From: Bradyrhizobium manausense
GTDB lineage: Bacteria > Pseudomonadota > Alphaproteobacteria > Rhizobiales > Xanthobacteraceae
Reading direction: 5' to 3'
DNA length: 64,000 nucleotides
Assembly: GCF_018130615.1 (NCBI RefSeq)
Contig: NZ_JAFCKB010000006.1
Location: forward strand, 186,001-250,000
Made by a program: the position numbers and the translations under genes
The notes under the pieces: generated by a model
What the model was told of the DNA's origin: nothing
What the model saw: only the letters and a program-made list of their open reading frames with translations
Database searches by the model: none
Part shown: positions 60,261-64,000 of the stretch, one piece after another
Layout: each line of letters opens with the position of its first letter
Position numbering within the stretch: position 1 is the first letter of the stretch

Positions 60261-61466
60261 CTAGTCAACAGCCTCGACCAGCGCCATGCCTTCGCCGCGC
60301 CAGTGTCCGGCTCCCACCACGACAATCTGGGTGGGTGCCCCCTGCATTTCAATCTCGGTCCCCGTGGAATCGTTCGGCGGGAACAGCGCGCCGCGCGAGA
60401 TTGCCAAGGCGGCCAGCGCAATCCCGAGCGGGAATTGCGTTTCCATGGTGTGCCCGAACATCGTACCGGTCGCGCGCACCGGGAAGTCGGTATGCTTCTT
60501 CAGGAAGTCGCGCTCCTCCGAGGTCGCCGGCTCAGCGCCTGACGCCCCCGAGATGATCGCACCCTTGCCCTCGCGCTTCGGCAGCTTGTCCCACAGCTTG
60601 TCGAGCGTCGCTTCCATGTCGCCCGACTGCTTGCGACGGGCGAGATCGGTCACCACGCTGGACAGCTTTGCGAACGGCTTTGCGCCGCGCGCTTCCGCAT
60701 GCGCCTTCGACTCCAGCACCAGGAACGCGCCGGCCGAGCCAAGCGCGAAGCCGGCGTGGTCCTTGCGCTGCCACACGGGGGCGAACTTGTCCTTCAGGTT
60801 GAAGTCGCCGAATTCGTAGAGGACCATCAGGTCCTTGCGCTCGCCATTATGCGAGCCGCCCACCAGCGCAATGTCGCTCTCGCCCGAGGCGATCCGCGAC
60901 AGCGCGATGCGCGCGGCATCGGCGCCCGCAACCTCTTCGCCCATGAAGGTGCGCGAGGTGCCGCCGAGACCGTTGACGATGGCGATGTTGCCGGCGAGCA
61001 GATTGGAAAGTTGCGCCAGGAACAGCGTCGGCCGGAGATCGCTCATCAGCCGCTCGTTGAGGAAGCCCGGCGCATTGGCGCCCTTGGCCTCGGCGGTGAG
61101 CACGCCGGTGTCGACATTGAGATCGCGCTCGCCGCCGCCGGCAGCCACCACCATGTCGATCTTCGACAGGATGTCCTTGTTGCCCTTGATGCCGGCCGAG
61201 TCGAGCGCAAGGCCCGCGGCATAGACGCCGATGCGCTGCCAGGCTTCCATCTGGCGCTGGTCGCCCTTCTTCGGGATCTGGCTGTCGAAGCTGACAGGCA
61301 GCAGCGGGTGCACGATGAAAGGCGCAAAGCCCTTCTCGTCGACGTTGACGCGCTTCTCCTGAAGCGCGGTCCAGTTGGCGTCGAGACCTTCGCCGAGCGA
61401 GGTGGCAAGACCAATGCCGGTGATCCAGACTTCCGTCTGGCCGGGCTTCGAAGCAGTGTCAGTCAT
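60261..61466 (-). CDS. fabF2XL: Ketosynthase-like chain-length-factor candidate FabF2XL, lacking catalytic Cys
   Basis: The 401-aa protein has the KAS fold and length but not the active site. Where FabF1XL has STACASG, this protein reads FMGEEVAG, with Glu178 aligned to the nucleophilic Cys. The HGT motif is replaced by SGASGAEPATSEE. A later His in MFGHTMETQFPLG remains. Type II polyketide chain-length factors have such degenerate sites and pair with an active KS. I infer a KS-CLF-like heterodimer with FabF1XL. The stop precedes the repeat; the start overlaps fabZXL by four bases. Confidence 0.85.
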   Translation of the reverse strand: MTDTASKPGQTEVWITGIGLATSLGEGLDANWTALQEKRVNVDEKGFAPFIVHPLLPVSFDSQIPKKGDQRQMEAWQRIGVYAAGLALDSAGIKGNKDILSKIDMVVAAGGGERDLNVDTGVLTAEAKGANAPGFLNERLMSDLRPTLFLAQLSNLLAGNIAIVNGLGGTSRTFMGEEVAGADAARIALSRIASGESDIALVGGSHNGERKDLMVLYEFGDFNLKDKFAPVWQRKDHAGFALGSAGAFLVLESKAHAEARGAKPFAKLSSVVTDLARRKQSGDMEATLDKLWDKLPKREGKGAIISGASGAEPATSEERDFLKKHTDFPVRATGTMFGHTMETQFPLGIALAALAISRGALFPPNDSTGTEIEMQGAPTQIVVVGAGHWRGEGMALVEAVD

Positions 61467-61933
61467 GGCGATATGGCCTGTTGCGGAAAGCCGACGCGCT
61501 TGGCGACCGCGTCCATGTATCCGCGCATATCCGAATTGGGGAAGGGGATCAGCGTGAAGGTGAGCGTCGAATTCGCGCGCAGCTTGCCGCCGACCCGGAT
61601 ATTCGCCTCGGTCATGGCATAGCCCGAGCCTTCATGGGCCACGCTCGCCTCGAGGGTCATGAGGTCGCCCGGAAACACCGAGCCGCGGACCTTACCTTCC
61701 TTCACGGCGGCGAGAATCGGCATGCGCTCGAATTTCAAGACGCCAAGCAGGAGAAAGCCCGAAGCCTGCGCCATCGATTCGATCAGCAGCACGCCGGGCA
61801 TCAGAGGATAGCCCGGGAAGTGCCCCTCGAAGATGGTGCTCTCCTTAGGGACCTGGGCCTCGACAACGATCTTCTTCTCGTCGACGTTGAGGTCGACGAT
61901 GCGATCGATCATGTGGAAGTATTCGAGTTGCAT
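61463..61933 (-). CDS. fabZXL: 3-hydroxyacyl-ACP dehydratase FabZXL
   Basis: The 156-aa hot-dog-fold protein carries the FabZ active-site signature FEGHFPGYPLMPGVLLIE, with His and the following Pro-Gly-Val-Leu. MTEANIRVGGKL lies at the C-terminal side. It dehydrates hydroxyacyl-AcpXL during chain elongation for lipid A. The start at 61933 (MQLEYFHMIDRI) is 10 bases downstream of the acpXL stop. The stop overlaps fabF2XL (ATGA). Confidence 0.9.
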   Translation of the reverse strand: MQLEYFHMIDRIVDLNVDEKKIVVEAQVPKESTIFEGHFPGYPLMPGVLLIESMAQASGFLLLGVLKFERMPILAAVKEGKVRGSVFPGDLMTLEASVAHEGSGYAMTEANIRVGGKLRANSTLTFTLIPFPNSDMRGYMDAVAKRVGFPQQAISP

Positions 61934-61943
61934 GACCGCCCGA

Positions 61944-62234
61944 TTAGGCGCTCGCGCCCTTGGCGGCAACCAGCTCGTCGATGCGCGCGCACAGATTCTT
62001 CAGCACGAAATACTGCTCGGTGGTCGCCTTGCCATCGTTGACTTCCTGGGTCCACTTTTCCAGCGGCAGCTTGATGCCGAACTGCTTGTCGATCGCGAAC
62101 GCGATGTCCAGAAAATCGAGGCTGTCGATGCCGAGGTCATCGATGGCATGGCTATCCGGCGTGATCGTGTCGCGCGGGATGTCGCAGGTTTCAGCGATGA
62201 TCGTAGCGACCTGATCGAATGTGGAGGACATCAC
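61944..62234 (-). CDS. acpXL: Acyl carrier protein AcpXL
   Basis: The 96-aa acidic protein has the phosphopantetheine attachment motif GIDSLDF (Ser37), preceded by HAIDDLGID. It is slightly longer than housekeeping AcpP (about 78 aa), which matches AcpXL, the carrier dedicated to the very long chain fatty acid of lipid A. It is the first gene of the cluster on the minus strand. AAGG lies eight bases before the ATG, and the promoter probably lies in the 241-base region before the next gene. Confidence 0.93.
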   Translation of the reverse strand: MMSSTFDQVATIIAETCDIPRDTITPDSHAIDDLGIDSLDFLDIAFAIDKQFGIKLPLEKWTQEVNDGKATTEQYFVLKNLCARIDELVAAKGASA

Positions 62235-62475
62235 TAAGCCTTTGATATATTGCAGGTATTTGTCAGATATCCCAGAGTGGCACGGTGGGTGGGCGTCGCG
62301 CCCCGAATGACGCCCTCTAACCCCCCTCTGGACGGGTCGAAAGCCCGTATATCGGAGCGCCGCCCTGAGTTCAATGGAGCCGGACAGGGCCCAGGGACAG
62401 GGCTGGGGATGCCGTCCTGGAGGGCCTCCAGGCGGGGTTGGCCCCCGTGGGGAGTCCGTCAGTGGCGGGCCGGGC

Positions 62476-62820
62476 CTAGATGTGCGGCGTCGTGATCTTG
62501 ACGCAGTCCCGCCGGCCCATCAGCACGCAATCCTGCGTCCGGCGCAGATCGGCGATGCTGACCGCAAGCCAGATCCCGATGGCAGTCAGTGCGATGGTGA
62601 AGGCGAGCGCCGCGATATTGGCGAGCATGCGATGGCGGAAGTCGTCCGGCTCATCGCGGGGTTGTTCATAGCGCGACAAATCGAGCGGTTCGGGCGCTGC
62701 CGCACGGAGCGGCTGTACGATACCACCGCCCCGGTGGATCACAGGGGAGGGCGTCGTTCGCGGCCTGAACTGGAGCACTCGGTGCTCGTCGTCCGAGGTT
62801 ATGGGCCGCTGGGACTTCAT
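62476..62820 (-). CDS. 114-aa protein with one C-terminal membrane helix
   Basis: The protein is polar for the first 65 residues, followed by a hydrophobic helix (about residues 67-90, [19 protein letters not shown]) and a short tail with two Cys residues ([14 protein letters not shown]). This resembles a tail-anchored inner-membrane protein of unknown function. It lies upstream of acpXL on the same strand but with a 241-base gap, and divergent from the ParB-like gene. I do not recognise the family. Confidence 0.65.
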   Translation of the reverse strand: MKSQRPITSDDEHRVLQFRPRTTPSPVIHRGGGIVQPLRAAAPEPLDLSRYEQPRDEPDDFRHRMLANIAALAFTIALTAIGIWLAVSIADLRRTQDCVLMGRRDCVKITTPHI

Positions 62821-63090
62821 GGGGTAGGGATTACTCCGAAGCAGCGATTTTTAGATAGCACAGGCGATACGGGGGTTGCAGAAAATCTTCTCGTTGCGCG
62901 GTCGTGCCGGGACGTCGCGACTGCTTTTCGGAGCGGGTTGTCATCCGAACGCCAAGGACGTGCGAGTTGCGCTGCAACACCAACCGGGACGACGGACTCA
63001 GAGCCGCGAACCCATGTTGCCGCCGCGCGGCCCATGGCATAATCGGGAACCCGGACCACAATTTGCCACCAGATGAGAGGCCGTTCGATC

Positions 63091-63717
63091 ATGACCACCA
63101 ACGCGCGCGAGCCGAGAGTGCATCCGGTGTCGATCCTGTCGCTCCGGCCGACGCAGATGACGGTCGGCATGCGCGAGGTCAAGGAGAAGCGCAAGCGCTG
63201 GCGCGAGCATGGCAAGAAAAAGCAGTCCGACCTCCTCGGCACCCACATGATCCCCGTCGTGGCCGGACCTGACGGACGCTACTACGTGATCGACCACCAC
63301 CATCTCGGCCGCGCATTGCATGACGAGGGCATCAAGCAGGTATTGGTCACCGTGGTCGGCGATCTCCGCATGGTCGAACGCGAAGCTTTCTGGGGCGTGA
63401 TGGACAACAAGCGCTGGGTCTATCCTTACGACAGCAAGGGCGAGCGTCGCCCGTTCCGCGATCTGCCGAAATCGGTCGCCGACCTCAAGGATGATCCATT
63501 TCGCAGCCTCGCCGGCGAGCTCCGCCGCATGGGCGGCTTCGCCAAGGACACCACGCCGTTCTCCGAGTTCCTGTGGGCCGATTTCCTGCGCCGCAAGCTG
63601 ACGCGCAAGGCGGTGGACGCCAATTTCGACAAGGCGCTGGAAAAGGCGCTGGCCGCGGCCAAGAGCAAGGATGCGGTCTATCTGCCCGGCTGGTGCGGAC
63701 CGGCGTCGGACGATTGA
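63091..63717 (+). CDS. ParB-like domain protein (ParBc_2 type)
   Basis: The 208-aa protein resembles the stand-alone ParB-like family with a conserved N-terminal block. PVVAGPDGRYYVIDHHHLGRALHD carries the His-rich motif where ParB nuclease-fold proteins bind CTP or act on nucleotides; a second block reads FWGVMDNKRWVYPYDSKG. There is no centromere-binding C-terminal region. The role is unclear; such proteins occur outside partition loci. I start at ATG 63091 (MTTNAREPR) with GAGAGG upstream; a start at 63073 is also possible. Confidence 0.7.
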   Translation: MTTNAREPRVHPVSILSLRPTQMTVGMREVKEKRKRWREHGKKKQSDLLGTHMIPVVAGPDGRYYVIDHHHLGRALHDEGIKQVLVTVVGDLRMVEREAFWGVMDNKRWVYPYDSKGERRPFRDLPKSVADLKDDPFRSLAGELRRMGGFAKDTTPFSEFLWADFLRRKLTRKAVDANFDKALEKALAAAKSKDAVYLPGWCGPASDD

Positions 63718-63733
63718 GGCGCTGACGCGCGCA

Positions 63734-63889
63734 TCAGTCGCGCTGGAAGATCTTGGCGCCGGGGTAAGCACGCCGGGCGTACGTCACGACCAGCGCGCGG
63801 TCCTGGGTCTCCAGGAAGGGCGTACGGATGCGGCACGATCCGACGATGAGGTGCCAGAGACCATTGAGCCTTTGGATGACGATCTTCAT
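63734..63889 (-). CDS. 51-aa conserved small protein
   Basis: The small basic protein begins MKIVIQRLNGLWHLIVGSCRI and continues TPFLETQDRALVVTYARRAYP. It looks like a short beta-alpha unit with several Arg residues and no membrane helix. GGAAT precedes the ATG at 63889. It is convergent with the ParB-like gene (16-base gap). I do not recognise it, but its compact composition and good start suggest a real small gene. Confidence 0.5.
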   Translation of the reverse strand: MKIVIQRLNGLWHLIVGSCRIRTPFLETQDRALVVTYARRAYPGAKIFQRD

Positions 63890-64000
63890 TTGAGTATTCC
63901 TCGAAGGCACTGCATGCAAGCAAATGCTGCTTGTCACGGTAGCCCTGCGATTCCCGATCGTGATCGCGGGTTTGAAATTCCCGCTACCGCCCGGCTCGTC

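Noticed and set aside
1-64000. tRNA, rRNA, CRISPR array, prophage or insertion sequence
   Set aside because: I saw no tRNA cloverleaf with T-loop sequence, no regularly spaced direct repeats and no transposase or integrase. A computed scan could still find a tRNA that I missed.

Overview
The window is high-GC alphaproteobacterial chromosome, most probably Bradyrhizobium or a close relative in the Nitrobacteraceae. The basis is the protein sequences (AcpXL lipid A cluster, Psd/PssA pair, class II DAHP synthase, DUF2865 protein), several families of palindromic intergenic repeats that I recall from Bradyrhizobium, and a GTTC-N7-GTTC LexA box of the alphaproteobacterial type. I see no rRNA, tRNA, CRISPR array, phage or insertion sequence. 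The species call is from memory of these families, not from a search.

Layout. 1-940: end of a TRAP transporter operon (dctM cut by the window edge, dctQ). 1.2-6.6 kb: housekeeping genes (moaA, a PEGA-like lipoprotein, gph, rpiA, a DUF2059 protein, gor). 6.6-13.3 kb: an organic-acid locus, with a 2-hydroxycarboxylate transporter, a 28-codon micro-ORF and a porin on the minus strand, divergent from a three-gene operon of response regulator, histidine kinase and a periplasmic binding protein. 13.3-17.5 kb: a second porin, a cysteine-cluster protein, a bicupin and a small gene with a LexA-controlled promoter. 17.5-23.7 kb: a zinc-ribbon protein, a YbdK-type ligase with a class II amidotransferase, then nhaA and a TerB/TerC/YqhA membrane-stress group. 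23.8-30.7 kb: an AraC regulator, two aldehyde dehydrogenases, two ModE-type regulators and what looks like a truncated DUF2478 gene. 30.6-38.2 kb: a fourfold-repeat membrane protein, a hydrolase, aroG, dgkA, nadE and two secreted proteins. 38.4-43.5 kb: cysS (compositionally mosaic), a 37-aa membrane peptide, a GNAT protein, cimA, a VOC protein and a LOG protein. 43.7-49.2 kb: an Atm1-type ABC exporter, psd, pssA, an RraA-like protein and an SDR. 49.4-57.9 kb: a MotA/MotB-type pair, two tandem kup genes, a rhodanese, an aminotransferase and a PotF-like binding protein. 57.9-62.2 kb (minus strand): the very-long-chain fatty acid lipid A cluster lpxXL-fabF1XL-fabF2XL-fabZXL-acpXL. 62.5-63.9 kb: small conserved genes and a ParB-like protein.

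The most notable points are these. The second ketosynthase of the lipid A cluster lacks the catalytic cysteine, so it looks like a chain-length-factor partner. A canonical LexA box sits inside the promoter of an uncharacterised 101-aa gene. The citrate/malate-type transporter locus carries a two-component system with its own binding protein, a strong intercistronic hairpin and a micro-ORF with an excellent ribosome binding site. Two ModE-type regulators, one without a ligand domain and one fused to a binding-protein domain, lie between aldehyde dehydrogenases with several inverted repeats in the promoter regions. All functional calls come from reading motifs; no database search was possible.
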